64,000 bases of DNA, taken from NCBI RefSeq assembly GCF_001039355.2, contig NW_019775488.1, forward strand, positions 55,187 through 119,186, given 5' to 3'. The stretch comes from Lingula anatina. Taxonomy: Eukaryota; Brachiopoda; Lingulata; Lingulida; Lingulidae. Shown piece after piece: positions 27,801 through 38,750 of this stretch. Under the pieces are notes generated by a model. That model was not told the origin of the DNA. It did no database searches and was given only the letters and a program-made list of their open reading frames with translations. How positions within the stretch are numbered: the stretch's first letter is position 1; every line of letters starts with the position of its first letter. The translations under genes were made by a program, and so were the position numbers.

Positions 27801-30549
27801 TTAACCGGAGTCTTAACTATGTTATAATGTTTAAAACAACCCTTTTTTGTAAGAGAAATATGTCCATGTATGTTACAAACTTAATTTAATTGATGTAAAC
27901 AAATGAATTCTATTTGAAATGCAAGGTGATATTAGTTTGAAGTGTCCAACATACAGTGCATGTCCAAAATAGATCCCACATGTAAGACTTGAATTTTAAG
28001 TTAAGTGAAAAGAAAAGATATAAGGGATAAAAAACTCAGTTGTGCAGTGTACCACTTCAGAGAGGTAGACAAATCCCTTTATATGATATTTTAAGTGAGA
28101 TTACATGCATGAGATACAAAAAGAGGCTTAATTTCTGCATGATTATTCCCACAAATCTCTGAACATGTTCAAATGAAGATGTAAGCTTCAGGAATACATA
28201 TTTTCTGACTCTTGGTAATTACGATACATGTTATAAATTGGGCAGTGTTTGGGATTATAATCAGAACAGTATTATCAGTAAATCCTTGGAGATGAAGATA
28301 ACAAACTGGTGGTAGTCTGGAGTTACTCTTCATGGACCATTTTGCATAGATTTGAAAGAACTTTAGCAAAACTGCAAGATAGATAATTTTCCTTTATAAG
28401 ACAAAAAGTCCATGGGACAGGTATTATCTATACATTTTTTCTATTTTATTATTCTTCTAGCCTTTTGAAGTTGGTTGGTCTCAGCTTGACATTTTTGCGT
28501 CACTTTACTCCAGATCTTTGCGAGGCTATGCTGGACCAGGTAGGTGTGGGAAGTGATTCTAGATTTTACCACTGAGCTAAAATTTCTAGCACTCTATCGT
28601 TCTTTTATTTTCACACAAAAAGTACAGCAGCTGCTGCTGTTGGTTAAGTTAAAATTGATAGGTCTTTTGTATTATACACCAGTAGTTTCCTTTTTTTTGC
28701 TCTATGAGCAATTTTATTTCTCCAATTTCATCTGTAAGCTATATTTGGCCTTGTACTGTATCATGAAAGTGCATAACAGGGTTCATTATAGGGTGGTCAT
28801 CTTCAAAAACCAGAGTGTCACCCCATGTTTTTATTTGTTCTTTGTCCTCAGAGCTTGGATGTGAATGACAGCTCTCCATTGCTAGACCTGGGATTTAACA
28901 CACCATCCACAGAGAAAGAGGGACCTGTCAACTTCGGGACATACCTTGCTTGTATTAATTCCTGTGTACGGATGCTCAGCAGGGTAAGTACAGATATGCA
29001 TATGCATTACTCTGCAAAACTGACACTGTGAAACTGAGAAATTTGTTGAAGGTACATATACTTTTATTTTAATACACACATACTGTAAGCTAATGGTTTT
29101 AGTTGTGTTGATTTTTATCAGTTTTTGTTCTAAAGCTGTGTTTTTGTGTGCTAAATGTTATCATGTTTCATGTAAGATTTATTTATTTTTTTTTTTAGAG
29201 TGAGATGAGAGCTGCTTCCCCAAACCGTACTCCATTTCCAGCAGTCTCAGTGTCAAGGTATGTGCATTTTAAGTGTAGAAGTTATCAAATATATTAATAT
29301 GCTAATATTTGGGTACTGTTTTTCCTATAAACATCTTTGCACATAATTTAAGACACATTTACCCAGCACGGATAACCTATAAATCTATTTCTCTGTATTT
29401 TGTTAACAATTCTTACATGTATAAACTGTTTGTCATTTCACCCTATAGGCTAGTATTTGATGAACACTGGTAAATAATATGTATTCATGTCACAATTTCA
29501 GACACATTTTATTATTTGTCCTGGAAAACACACTTTATTTCTTGCTGTCTCAAACCATGCGCTACCTGAGAGACCCAAAGCTCCATCAACGTGAGAAGCA
29601 GTATCTGAAAAGGGAGCTTGCAGCAGAACTGGTCAGTCTGATACATTCATTAAACTCATTCTCATTAAGCTACACTATGTTCATACATTACATAAAGCCA
29701 AGAGATGAAATGTGAATTTGTAAGGATGTTTGATAATTGGGGAAAAAATGGTCATGATGGACAGTATGGAGGCAGCACATGTATAGAGAATAAACAAAAA
29801 ATATAAAGAAACAGAAGCTAGATGTTTAAAGTTCTAAAAAAGCTCAAACATTTCAGCAATTTTCACTTCAAAATTTAAAGCAGGTTATTTTCAACTAAAA
29901 AATAATCAGTTTCATCTGTCATGGGGGAAGGCAGATAGAATTATCTTTAAATTAATCTATATGAAAAAAATAAGCCTTGAAAATTTTGATCCTAGTAGAT
30001 TTTAATCAAATGACTGAATCATTCAACATTAGTACTTATATTTGCACATACATGTCCTTGGGAAGTTTCTTTCTTACAAATTGAAATGTTACATTCCAGT
30101 TTTGCATCAAAATTTTAGTTACATTTTAAGCAAGCATGGATTCCCAACTCTAGTACCTAATATGACTAAAATAAAGTCGACATGCAAAGTCATAAACCAA
30201 ATTAGTCCCTTGTTCAGCCCAAACATAGATGTACATGTTGCTTTTAAACTGCACCTTCTTCACATTTCCTATTAAAAAAAAACAATCTAAAGTTGTTTAT
30301 ATATGTAAATCTTGTTAAAATGTGGCAGATATTCACTTCACTCATCTAGCGGTTTCTTTTCTTTTTCAGAATTCTTTTCTGCAGGGACTTCAGCGTTACC
30401 TCCGCAGAGGGGCACCTCAGTCACCAGGAGGCAGCACTATGGCTAGTCCACAGGTCGGCAAGACAAGCTCTTATGCTGCAATTGTTATGACTCAAGAGTT
30501 CCCATTTTACAAACTGGTTTCAGATTTTATAAAGCATATATTAAGATAG
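2018..30549 (+). CDS. NUP188: NUP188 nucleoporin, C-terminal part (5' end outside window)
   Basis: Nup188 is a large alpha-solenoid scaffold subunit of the nuclear pore inner ring, partner of Nup93. Thirty exons with GT-AG borders and matching phases were placed: 2018-2065, 2545-2646, 3108-3240, 4112-4199, 5130-5206, 5486-5600, 6497-6617, 9128-9191, 9926-10051, 13905-14148, 14790-14879, 15636-15767, 16308-16370, 18806-18909, 19313-19376, 19599-19675, 20010-20085, 20989-21108, 22031-22105, 23066-23151, 23696-23826, 24147-24268, 24932-25063, 26835-26909, 27300-27433, 28461-28539, 28852-28983, 29199-29257, 29502-29631, 30370-30549 (TAG). Together they give about 1059 residues. Diagnostic stretches: AVSVETQPGLIEMFL (exon 12), LRHFTPDLCEAMLDQ (exon 26), SQTMRYLRDPKLH (exon 29), RYLRRGAPQSP and the carboxy end DFIKHILR (exon 30). 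The vertebrate protein is about 1750 residues, so the amino-terminal third is outside the window. Roughly 130 residues are missing between exons 23 and 24, at an assembly join. Exon numbers are relative to this window. Confidence 0.95.
4545..4915 (+). mobile_element. Dispersed repeat family A, hairpin-headed copy in NUP188 intron 4
   Basis: The head acagacgaatcctgtctgtac is a hairpin, followed by a body with ctttcagagatagcac and ttcaaacttacagcactg, then a 100-bp block (ataatgcaaaattcagaaa to aaatagcattttt). The same block and body recur at 6140-6470 in swapped order. Confidence 0.55.
5784..5865. repeat. (TAATA)n pentanucleotide microsatellite
   Basis: About sixteen uninterrupted units in NUP188 intron 6. 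The open minus-strand frame it creates (a Tyr/Ile/Leu repeat) is an artefact. Confidence 0.97.
6140..6470 (+). mobile_element. Dispersed repeat family A, permuted copy in NUP188 intron 6
   Basis: Block order is ataatgcaaaattcagaaa ... aaatagcatttttatgtac, then the hairpin acagacatagatgtgtctgt, then the body. It ends about 26 bp before exon 7. Confidence 0.55.
6825..6859. repeat. (TTTA)n microsatellite
   Basis: About nine TTTA units in NUP188 intron 7. Confidence 0.95.
7188..8625 (+). mobile_element. Dispersed repeat family B, copy 2 (degenerate)
   Basis: Shares the family head (ggcggttcacatggttttag), the aaatttgggctttg-like and ggatttgacc segments, two or three core units with ttgacctttgacctac, and a worn end (ctgctggtgttacaa, acctctgatctct). 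Two poly-T runs (7679-7700, 7739-7753) interrupt it. A LINE tail abuts its end. Confidence 0.65.
8600..9103 (-). mobile_element. 5'-truncated non-LTR retrotransposon, reverse transcriptase C-terminal end
   Basis: An open frame at 9098-8664 encodes 144 residues with the typical tail of LINE reverse transcriptases: YSACVRSVMLHASETWA, NDRAMIRWIC, LRWFGHIER and GRPKLAWKDVVRRD. Only this carboxy-terminal part remains; the catalytic domain and endonuclease are absent. A short TGA/ATG-rich tail at 8622-8640 (minus-strand 3' end) resembles RTE-type tails. The truncated end lies about 25 bp before NUP188 exon 8. Confidence 0.85.
10087..10297. mobile_element. Fold-back MITE (family C) in NUP188 intron 9
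   Basis: About 210 bp folds on itself. The left arm contains cctagatcgatcc, ctccctggggagtctcact, aaattgctat and ccggcttaaat; the right arm carries their complements in reverse order (atttaagccgg, atagcaattt, agtgagactcccc, gatcgatcc). The arms pair for most of their length around a short centre with no coding capacity. Confidence 0.85.
10953..10982 (+). pseudogene. 30-bp microduplicate of NUP188 exon 10 in intron 9
   Basis: tagaacaggcattgtttgc with the following 11 bp matches exon 10 at 14012-14041 with one or two differences. It would encode EQALFAVPL. Neighbouring sequence is unrelated to exon 10. The allelic block has it too (about 13050-13079). Confidence 0.7.
11356..11464 (+). mobile_element. 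Dispersed repeat family B, 3' end, present in one allele only
   Basis: This 109-bp piece matches the end of copy 1 (aatgcgcttgctccagctgg, then the cctctctgatcctctag terminus). Right after it the sequence is ttatctatcttctcaagatc, which in the other allele (from 9359) follows directly on unrelated intron sequence. Its left part is cut by the N at 11355. Confidence 0.75.
12030..12155 (+). repeat. NUP188: Second allelic copy of NUP188 exon 9
   Basis: This 126-bp exon and its acceptor and donor are the same length as exon 9 at 9926-10051, and the surrounding 2 kb is near-identical. It belongs to the block that begins just after the N at 11355. Splicing both copies would repeat the same 42 residues, which does not fit the family, so I read it as the other haplotype and not a real second exon. 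Confidence 0.85.
12191..12394. mobile_element. Fold-back MITE (family C), other allele
   Basis: Allelic copy of 10087-10297 with a short deletion near the right end (gggaat missing) and scattered substitutions. Confidence 0.8.
13470..13770 (+). mobile_element. Dispersed repeat family A in NUP188 intron 9
   Basis: Shares tttttcacacattagcattttc, atgtaacagtgcatctgaatt and gtcagctttgctgccttgttt-like words with 1-620. It lies just after the second allelic block. Confidence 0.5.
14389..18406 (+). repeat. Allelic tandem block 2 (assembly artefact) around N 16395
   Basis: 14389-16376 is repeated by 16397-18406, with NUP188 exons 11-13 in each half. Both halves share the start gatttgaacatgctgtcag. 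Confidence 0.88.
16804..18400 (+). repeat. NUP188: Second allelic copy of NUP188 exons 11-13
   Basis: Exon copies lie at 16804-16893, 17662-17793 and 18338-18400, equal in length to 14790-14879, 15636-15767 and 16308-16370. The block starts just after the single N at 16395 and repeats sequence from about 14389. Differences are scattered single bases and short indels in introns, as expected between alleles. Exon 14 at 18806 follows in phase from either copy. Confidence 0.88.
18413..18600 (+). mobile_element. Dispersed repeat family A, cut by an assembly join
   Basis: Begins with the cleanest head of the family, GTACAGACACA ga TGTGTCTGTAC (18418-18441), a perfect 11-bp stem. A single N at 18475 breaks it; beyond the N it continues with the family words aacagttttttgtgaaaat and catttgacagatttgctgcc. 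Confidence 0.65.
20989..21108 (+). CDS. NUP188: NUP188 exon 18 with a duplicated downstream donor
   Basis: The exon encodes 40 residues containing LLTAWNMVLGVAGS, in the place of the vertebrate NUP188 segment with a similar Leu/Trp-rich helix. The acceptor is fixed at 20988 because the earlier AG at 20966 would bring an in-frame TAA. The regular donor is the GT at 21109. A second donor at 21196 follows a duplicated 3' half of the exon; using it would add 87 nt, in frame, without a stop. Confidence 0.85.
21048..21221 (+). repeat. 87-bp tandem duplication across the NUP188 exon 18 donor
   Basis: Unit 1 is 21048-21134 and unit 2 is 21135-21221. Each carries about 61 bp of exon 18 end, the donor GT and about 26 bp of intron. 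The unit length is a multiple of three and the read-through frame stays open, so an isoform with 29 extra residues repeating the helix is possible. The copies differ at a few sites (for example TATAAG/gtatgt against AATAAG/gtacat). Confidence 0.9.
22565..22909. mobile_element. MITE with TTAA target duplication (piggyBac-type)
   Basis: A perfect 18-bp terminal inverted repeat, AGGGATAATAACTCTTCG at 22569-22586 and its complement at 22888-22905, is flanked on both sides by TTAA (22565-22568 and 22906-22909). The 337-bp interior has no transposase. TTAA duplication is the hallmark of piggyBac-type transposition. It lies in NUP188 intron 19. Confidence 0.88.
23187..23360 (+). mobile_element. Dispersed repeat family A body, NUP188 intron 20
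   Basis: Starts tttttatgtacagacacaaa, then ctttcagagataacag and ttcaaacttactgaactg, matching the body at 4545 and 6250. The second half of the head hairpin is lost. Confidence 0.5.
23575..23700 (+). repeat. Tandem duplication of the NUP188 exon 21 acceptor region
   Basis: Two copies of a block running from taaactttgtcattca to the acceptor cagatag and the first exon bases lie next to each other (23575-23643 and 23644-23700). The first copy has an extra 14 bp or so. Only the second acceptor (exon start 23696) keeps the frame; using the first would give an immediate TAA after one codon. Confidence 0.8.
25064..26834 (+). other. NUP188 intron 23 with a lossy assembly join
   Basis: No exon could be found here, although the protein comparison predicts about 130 residues between exons 23 and 24. 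A family B repeat starts at 26229 and is cut by the single N at 26662. 26060-26225 holds short degenerate repeats of the type ataggaaattctgtagga. The missing exons were probably lost when contigs were joined in the repeat. Confidence 0.6.
26229..26661 (+). mobile_element. Dispersed repeat family B, copy 3, cut by an assembly join
   Basis: It starts with a near-perfect stem-loop (GTACCACCAGCG ttag CGCTGGCGGTAC) followed by a CCG-rich stretch at about 26279-26345, then the family's tgacctttgacct segment. The element stops at the single N at 26662 with no family end visible. Confidence 0.75.
27181..27266 (+). other. Possible alternative terminal exon in NUP188 intron 24
   Basis: A strong pyrimidine tract ending in gcatttag precedes an open frame starting ACA ATA GGT that continues in phase 0 from exon 24 for 27 codons (ending LLRLMKCI) to a TAG. 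No donor follows in this frame. It may be a cryptic terminal exon giving a truncated NUP188, or chance. I do not recognise the peptide. Confidence 0.25.
27434..28460 (+). other. NUP188 intron 25
   Basis: An AT-rich 1-kb intron. At 27690-27725 a short family A word (tttttcacatattggcattt) recurs. Nothing else recognised. Confidence 0.5.
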
Positions 30550-32083
30550 AAATCTCTTCAGACTTCTGAAGGTGACAATGAAGTCACTTTAATTTGATGA
30601 GACAGTAATGAACTGGGATGAAGGCGATTCATGTAAATCACAAGATGTTTATATACCAGAAGTGAAATATTGTACCTTTTAAACATGATATCAGCCAGAT
30701 ATGGAGCTCAGCTGGAAATTACTTTTAGAATATGTTAAAATGTTTCCAATTGTCACAATTAAGAAAGTCATTCATTATATCAAAGACAATTGGTTGTAGA
30801 AACAGCAAGCAGAGATACAAGGATTGGACATTCCCTAGCAAACATTACTTTAATTCTGAATGTATGTACAGTCACTGTTTATGTCATTATCAATTATGCA
30901 TTTCTTTACTTATAGCTAAACCATTCTCCCCAGAGTTTAATATCTGAATTTAATTTTCATATTTCGAAGTTGAATAAATATAGTCTGATAGTTCTGGAAG
31001 TAATCCAACTGATTACTCTACCAGTATATATGTAATGCAGTGTTAATATCAAATTTCAGAGCTTTTCAAATGAAAAAAAAAGTGAGAAGGAAATAAAAAA
31101 ATCTTGATTAAAAATATGTTTTATAAATATTTGTATGTATACACACATAGAAGTCTTAAAAGAAACTTACCTGCACGTGTATATAAATACATAAACATGT
31201 AGTTAAAAGAACAGCACATTTTTACAAATTTGCACAACTGTTGAATAGGCTCACTTATTTCACAAGATGTGGCCAAAAACTACCTGTAAGACATTTGATT
31301 ATATATTTTCAATTTAAAGACTTCTTAGTTGTTTTTCCAAATATAGTGTCATCACTTACTTCAATGGTTGGGGTTTACATGAGATGCTAGTTGCTGTCAG
31401 CCAATTTAAGTTTGACAGAAAAAGTGTCTCTCAGAGACTACATTCAAAATCCTCCTACTTTTGACATCCAAGATTAATTTTCACATTCTTTTAAAAGTTG
31501 AATAAATAAAATTTGGTAGTCTGAATTTTCTAAAAGTACACTGAACCCATTAGTTAGGCATACACATAGTTCACTTAAAAGCTAATGCCATTAATTCTTA
31601 AAAATGTAATAGGGGACACATGAGGGACTACATTGTGGGGATTACAGAATTTCACTTCAACACTATTTAAATGGAAAAAAATGAAATTTATGACGAATCT
31701 TCATAAAATTGCAGTCATTAAACCTGGATTCAAAATCAGCACCGACTTCACATCTTGAATCATTTAAGCCTATCTTATCTGAAGCATGTGATTTAAGATG
31801 AAAAAAAGGAAATTTATCCATTTGACTAGTAAAAAATACAGTATGTCTGAACACATTCCAATTTCTACACCTTCCATCCCATCTACCATAATGCAATTTG
31901 TTTTTCTTTTCTTTTCAAATATTATACTAAGGCAATCTCTTTCATTATCTGCATTTCTTACCAAAGCTGATTACAAATACTGATAATAAACTTTTGTAAT
32001 ATTGTAAAGTTTGAATTCATGGCTTGCAACAGAAAGATGCAGAGGTCATTCCTCCTTAGAATGCATTAATGCAAAAACACCCA
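30550..32083. other. Convergent 3' region between NUP188 and EEFSEC
   Basis: This 1.5-kb AT-rich stretch between two facing stop codons should hold both 3' UTRs. I see no coding exon. No clear AATAAA or ATTAAA was found on the minus strand just beyond the EEFSEC stop, so its cleavage site is unresolved and the two transcripts may overlap. Confidence 0.6.
30973..30978 (+). terminator. Candidate poly(A) signal of NUP188
   Basis: AATAAA lies 424 bp after the NUP188 stop codon. Another AATAAA lies at 31501-31506. Both are in the convergent region shared with the 3' end of EEFSEC; which one is used cannot be told from sequence. Confidence 0.4.
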
Positions 32084-35000
32084 TCAATCAATTTGAATCA
32101 TTTCCTTTTTTGGGTCATATATATAACGCTTGAATATAAGGTAAATTTTTACTGGTTCTTTTCCACCATCTGATTCCTGACTTGTTTCTTCTGCAGCAGC
32201 CTTTCCTTTCTTTTTACTACTTGCAGACAATTTTTGTTTCGTACCTTGAAGCAGACCATCTGAAACAAATTAAAATGACTGCCTAAGTAATGATTAATAA
32301 ACAGTGGCAGATTAAGGTGTAGACGCATGCCAAATTACCAAGAGGCCTAGAGATATACACTTGCATGCAATGTGAGTACAAAAATTTTCAATAAAAATCT
32401 CTTACATATACAAATCCTGCCCAAAATTTGCACACAACATATTCAAACAGACAGACAGATAATCCATGCTTTTTCTATACACTAAATCTATATCAAAATA
32501 AACAGCTTCTCTTTTTTGAAAAAAACTTTTTATCAGAATTTCAAACAATGCGTCAAAGCTGTCAAATGTACAAACATAAAAACAGAAGATAATGATGCAC
32601 AACATAGACTATTTTGTCAATTTTGAAGCAATAATACATTTTGCTTAACAGCAAAGTCGACACCAAATTTCTATTATGCACAACAGGTAAAACGGATTTT
32701 AAGAATATGTTCCTGGCATAAGGATTTTCATCAATTTTGCTGTGATATTACATAACATTGCCTAATAGCAAAATCACCACCAATTTTAATTTATGCACTG
32801 TAGGTAACATAGATATTAGTTGTATTATATATAATATATGCTGAAAAAAAAAATATAAATAAATATAATAAAAAACATTACTGTTGGAAAAATGGTCTGA
32901 TCAAGCTGATTTTCAAACTCTGCCTGCATTTTCTTAATATTCATCAGTTTGTAAGTTTGAAAAAATAAGGTACACATCTGTGTCTGTACATAAAAAGGAA
33001 TACTTGCCAGTTCTTTTTTTTTTTTATTTCACAATACTTACTCGGAATCCTTACTTTGAATTTTCCACTTTGACCAAACCCTCCTTCAATGACACCATCT
33101 TCTCCTGTTGACAGTTTCACTTTCAATCCTACAAACAACTGAATGTTGCTCTCCTTTTTAAATAAAGATTTCCCAATTACAGAATAGTCATCAGCTATCC
33201 TCTCCACCAAGCCTTCCTTTTGCTTTATCTTATATACTTTTAAATTGGGAAGTAAGGTCTCTGGATACTTCGGGTCTGTAACTGGCAGAAGCAAGTGGCC
33301 ATGGAATGAAAGACGGCAGACATTAGCATGGATATCTGTGTCCAGTTTTGAACCAATAACAAGGCAATGCGGTGCACATGTAACTGGTTTCTCCAACATA
33401 ATCAGTGCATATTGTCTCACTGGTTTATTTGCAACGACTTCACTGTTATCATTCTTACTTTCATTTACACTTTTCCCAATGTGTAACTCCTCCTGATAAA
33501 TATACTCTTCCCCCAAATTGAAATTATTTTCAGCACCAGATGTATCTTCAACTCCATCTCTCTTTTGTCCAAAGAAGCTCACTTTCCCCATGACAGTTTC
33601 ATGGCCCATAGTAATGTGGAACTTGGATTTTGTAGCCACTGGTCCCTTGAAGTATTTAATCTTTTGAACAGATATGATGGCAGCAGTGATGGTGGGCAGA
33701 ACACCCACAGAGGAAACAAGACCCCGCTCTAGTAATTTAGGATCGAACTGGGTGACACAGATACCAACTCTGTCTCCCTGGAATAAGTACATGTCATCAT
33801 AGCATTATGACATCATCATCATCAGCTATACAAAGGTATTCAAATCGAGTCAATGAAAAAACACTTTGTCCAAAAGTGGGGGGAGGTAAATTTATAAAAG
33901 TAATTAAATAATATTCAATATTTAAATTATCATTTTATTCAAATATTAATAAAAATTCCAATAAAACTAATTTAAGAATGTTCATTATTCAAAATACTTA
34001 TGTAAATATTACCAATATTAACTTGTTTTCACAACAATCTTCATATTAAAAATCAACTTCTTTGGTAGGTTTCATGTATTTAATTATTATTATTATTATA
34101 TGTAAATTTAATTTTTTTCAATTTGCCCTTCTTTTTATTTAAATTGTCAGGTTTCTTTTTACATCAATATCACACTGGTATATAACAGCAGTGCAAATTG
34201 TTATGTTATCTTACCTCAAACAAACAAACAGGCAGAGCAATCGATTTACAATTTCTTTTTTTTGTGCAAGTAGCAAACAGAGGTGAAAGCATAACCTCCA
34301 TTTTCCAATGATATATGTGATTAAAAGCAAGGATAAGCATGTCCAAATTAAACAAACTGATAGTTCACCTGTATTGCTTTCTCCACTGGCTGTCTGAACA
34401 TCTGCATGGCTTTGACCTTCTTCGTCATTTTCATGCTTGGAATCTCTACCGTCTACAAACAATCAAAATTATGCAATTATTACTTCAGTTAAAAGAATCT
34501 TAAAATAATCTTAACTAAGTATTGGAGACATATGTCTTGAGTAAGTAAAAAATATTGTTGGTTACCGGAAAAAAAAGTTCTGCAGGTAATCCAACTGACT
34601 ATAGTACATTGTACTCTTTATATTTAATACAGTGTCCTCATCACATTTGACAGCTTTTCATTTTCCATATAAAAGCAACAACAAACATAATAATAAGAAC
34701 AACAACATTATTAAAATCCTTTAAATTTCAGTTTACTTTACAATGATAAAACATTAACATAAAAATATTAAGACAAGATGTAAAACCACAGTCAAGACAT
34801 TTAAACATCTTTATAAAGGTGCATCTGAAGTGAACTGACATGTCAAATCATTGTCACTTAACCCTTAGGCTACCAATATTCACCACAAAGTTTAAATTAC
34901 ATTATTATATAAATTAAAGAAATGCCAAAAGGCTCTATGGGAGCATGCAACCTATAACTTTCTGAAAAGTGTACTTGAACTATGCGATGACCTTGCAAGC

Positions 35001-38000
35001 TATAAATATGATCCAGTCAGCTGCGGCATGATGTCACTTGATTGATAATGCTATTAACATGTGCACTCACGTGAAAGCAAAGTCTATATATAGCACCTGT
35101 AACTGGCTGGCGCTATTCATATATAAACAAATGGAAGCGTGAGAAGCAGTAAGCATGCAACAAATATTTGTTTTCGAGATCTATGTTTCTAAATACTCAC
35201 AAAATGTGACCTGTCAGCCTGAAAACTTCACCTGCCCAAACTGAACTTTTGCCTGTCCAAGACAGTCGTTAGTGTTGAGCCTTGTAAATTTACTACTTAC
35301 AACACAAGTCATTCACTGTATGGGACTTACAAGAGCGTAATTATATGAAGGCGCAGCTGTGATAGTTGTTCCTGTATGTCAAAAACTGAAGTAAGAAGAG
35401 CACTCAGTGCAAGTTAGTGTAGTTGCCAGTATTGTCTTCAGCCTGACAGTACTTTAAACCAGCAATGGTGAACTATGTAGTCAGTGCCATTTTGACAGCA
35501 ATGGAGCTATAGACCAGTCCAGTCTGCCCTGAGTGTCACAGTCACTGAATTGGGCTTCAACAGTGAGCTCTGAAGAACAGCGACCATGTTCGACTTCTGT
35601 CAATCAAAAAGAACTGCTCCGCAGTGAATCTGCAGCTGAATGTCATTAAACCAAAATGAAACATAAAACAGATTTAATTCTGCTTTATTTAATTTTATTT
35701 ACTGTTTTAAGATGTAAAGTGAAAAATAAATAATGTTTCTAAAAGAAAAAGACATATCCAATGTTTTTTGGTATTTTTTGCTTATCAAAAAACATTTGCC
35801 CCTGGAGGCATGAACACACGTGCTTGCCGTGTGCCAAATTTGACAGCTACACTGTATGCCCGATACCACTATAATAGCTACACCAAAATCAGTTTTTAAA
35901 GCAGAATATTGCTTGTATTGTGGCACTGACCTTCGACTGCAAGATATTTTTAATTCAAGCTTCTAACTCCACGTCAGCCACTTTGCTGCTTGTCTCATCT
36001 GCACGAGATAATGTCAACGCAAGGCAGGAAAGGCAGCTCCAGGCAGCCAAACCTGTGACGTACAAGACATGACTTCCAAATATGGATCCAGGCGGACACA
36101 GCTGTGACGTGTGTCTTCCAAATATGGAAGCGCCCCAGGCAAAATTTTGAAGAAGAACCACCACAGCTTGTCGGTGTTCAGTAGAGCCTGGTATTGCTGA
36201 TATGGGTTATATATGAAATCAAGATCGAGCTGGCAATACCGGAATCTAGAACCTAGGGTAGTCCAGTCATGTGTTACTATATATCTTTGGTTGAATTTGA
36301 TTCCAAGGATATTAAAAAAAAAAAATAAATAAATAAATAAAAATAGAAAAGCACTCATAGAATTCAAGACCTCTGTCAAGGCAAACCAATCTTATTATTA
36401 TTAATGAATAAAAAATAGTTGCGATAGTAGGACTCAAACCTACGTGTATAACACACAAGTCAACTTGCTACACTTAGTGCCATGGCACAGAGAGAGTCCC
36501 CTTAGAGTTAGAGTTTATTAGCTAGTGGGCATTAACTCATTCTCAACAGTCAATTAGAAAAGAACCTGCATAGATCAACCTACCGTAATTGCTTTCTAAG
36601 CATCTGATCAATGTGTAAAATAAATGAAGATTTAACTGGTTCATCTCTTGATACTGTCCAGATAATTGCTACTTGGCTACAGTATACACAAGGTCTTCCA
36701 GTACTTACATCATTGACCACAACTCTCCCAGACAACACAGTCCCTGTCATCACTGTCCCCTGACCTCTTATAGAGAAACAATGATCCACAGCAAAAATGA
36801 AAGGACCAGTCTCTACTCTTTGTGGCTTATATGTGCAGGCTTTCAGGATGTCAATGAGCTTGACCATCCCCTCTGCCTCCTTCCCCTGGGCCTCTGGGCC
36901 TCCTGGTTTGGCTGCTACAGGGATGATAGGGGCATCATGGAATCTTGTGGCTTCTAGGGTTTTTTGGAACTTTTTAGACATCTATTGAATATAGTCATGT
37001 AATAAATAAATATCATTCTAATTAAAATAATCAATATTTTTTTCTTAATTTAGTTAACATTATCTTCATATGTAAGGAATCTTTCTGTTACTGTAATACT
37101 CAAACTTCTTGTTTAGCATTTCATAAAAATTCTATTTTTTGTATTATATCTGGTCTTGCAACTGAATGAAAGAAGGTGAACTTTAAAAAATTTGGACACT
37201 GGACCTTTATACAGGAGTTTTCCACTGTATGCAACATACAAGAAGTGCAACCAAGATATAACTTTCTCTTTTATGTCACATAAAGTGGATAACAAGTAGT
37301 TGTAACTGATTTATACTATGGCTGGCACTTTGAACAATAAGATGAACACACCGAAATATATGAAAATACAGGCAAGCCTGTATACCAAATACAAGTGCAA
37401 TTATCTAATTGTTTGAAGCACCAGCTGTGGTATAAAAAAGACTATAGCTGTACCTTTTCAATTGCACTTTGCCTCTTGTCTTCAGGGAGTAAGTCAATCT
37501 TATTTAATACAACTACCATCTTCTCACAGGTGATTTCTCCCAATAGAAGGCATTCTGCAGTCTGTGTTTGAATTCCCTTGGTCACATCTACCACCAACAT
37601 CATCAGGTCTATGATCTGAGCACCTACAATAGAACTTGTACCAATTATACATTATATCCTCAGTGCAAGGTGGGTTGAAGTACTTCATTTGAGTTACATA
37701 TATAAAGCTAACAAAGTAATCTTATTTCTGTGCAAAGATTAAGGCAACACTTCCTAAGACACAGTGTGACTCTGGTACACAGTAAACATTATTTTAACCC
37801 CCTCCCTTTTGAAATGTATTTTTGTACATTTTATAATTTTATTTTTAACCTCCCACCCCCTCATGGCAAGTTGGACTCTGAAATTTTGTAGGAAATAACA
37901 GATGGTAATGTTGGACGTCCTGTACCCCCAATCCTATGAAAAGCCCTGATATCAACTACTATCACAAAGTCTAGGTACCATACCCTTGATGTCCTCATGG

Positions 38001-38713
38001 CCAATAGCAAATTTGATCCCAGGCCCCCCATTTCACAAAACATAAATATACATGTGTAACATGTTACATCTTTACTAAAAATACATTTAAAATAAACAAT
38101 GGAAGATATATTTTTATAACCATACTGACACTTGGATCGGGGGTTATTAGCTAGGGTATATAATGATAGCAATAACAATTAACAATGGCCAATAATAACT
38201 ATAATAACATTGGTTAATCACAACAACAATAACAACAAATAAGTCACTTTTTATTGTAGGGTTTTACTTACTGGGTTTCAGTATGTGGGGTAAGATCCAT
38301 GCACTTTTTATTTATTTTATTTTAATTAGCGCGTCTGGATTTAATTGCTTATTAATTAATTTTTCTCCGTCTATTTCAGATTTAGACAAAATATTCTATC
38401 CAAGATGCTTCAGTCTGTTTCTCCTGGAAATTTTCACTGAATTATGATTTTTATGAGAACAGGGAACATTTTTGTGTAACACTTCAATGTTGATGATCAT
38501 AGATTTCACAACTCATAATGTTAAAGGGTTTATGTGTAAAATTGGGAAGGATATTTTTGCAAAATCTTTGTCAATTTTTTGGCTACAGACTTGGTTTTGG
38601 TATCAAAATCCTTTTTTTTATACTCCTTATGGCTGCCTTGATTTTAGGAGGTTTTGGGAACTTTATTTTTTTATTATTTTTTATTTATTTATTTATTTTT
38701 ATTTTATTTTCAT

Positions 38714-38750
<37 letters not shown>

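Noticed and set aside
33245-33496. Plus-strand open frame of 83 codons
   Set aside because: Antisense shadow of EEFSEC exon 5.
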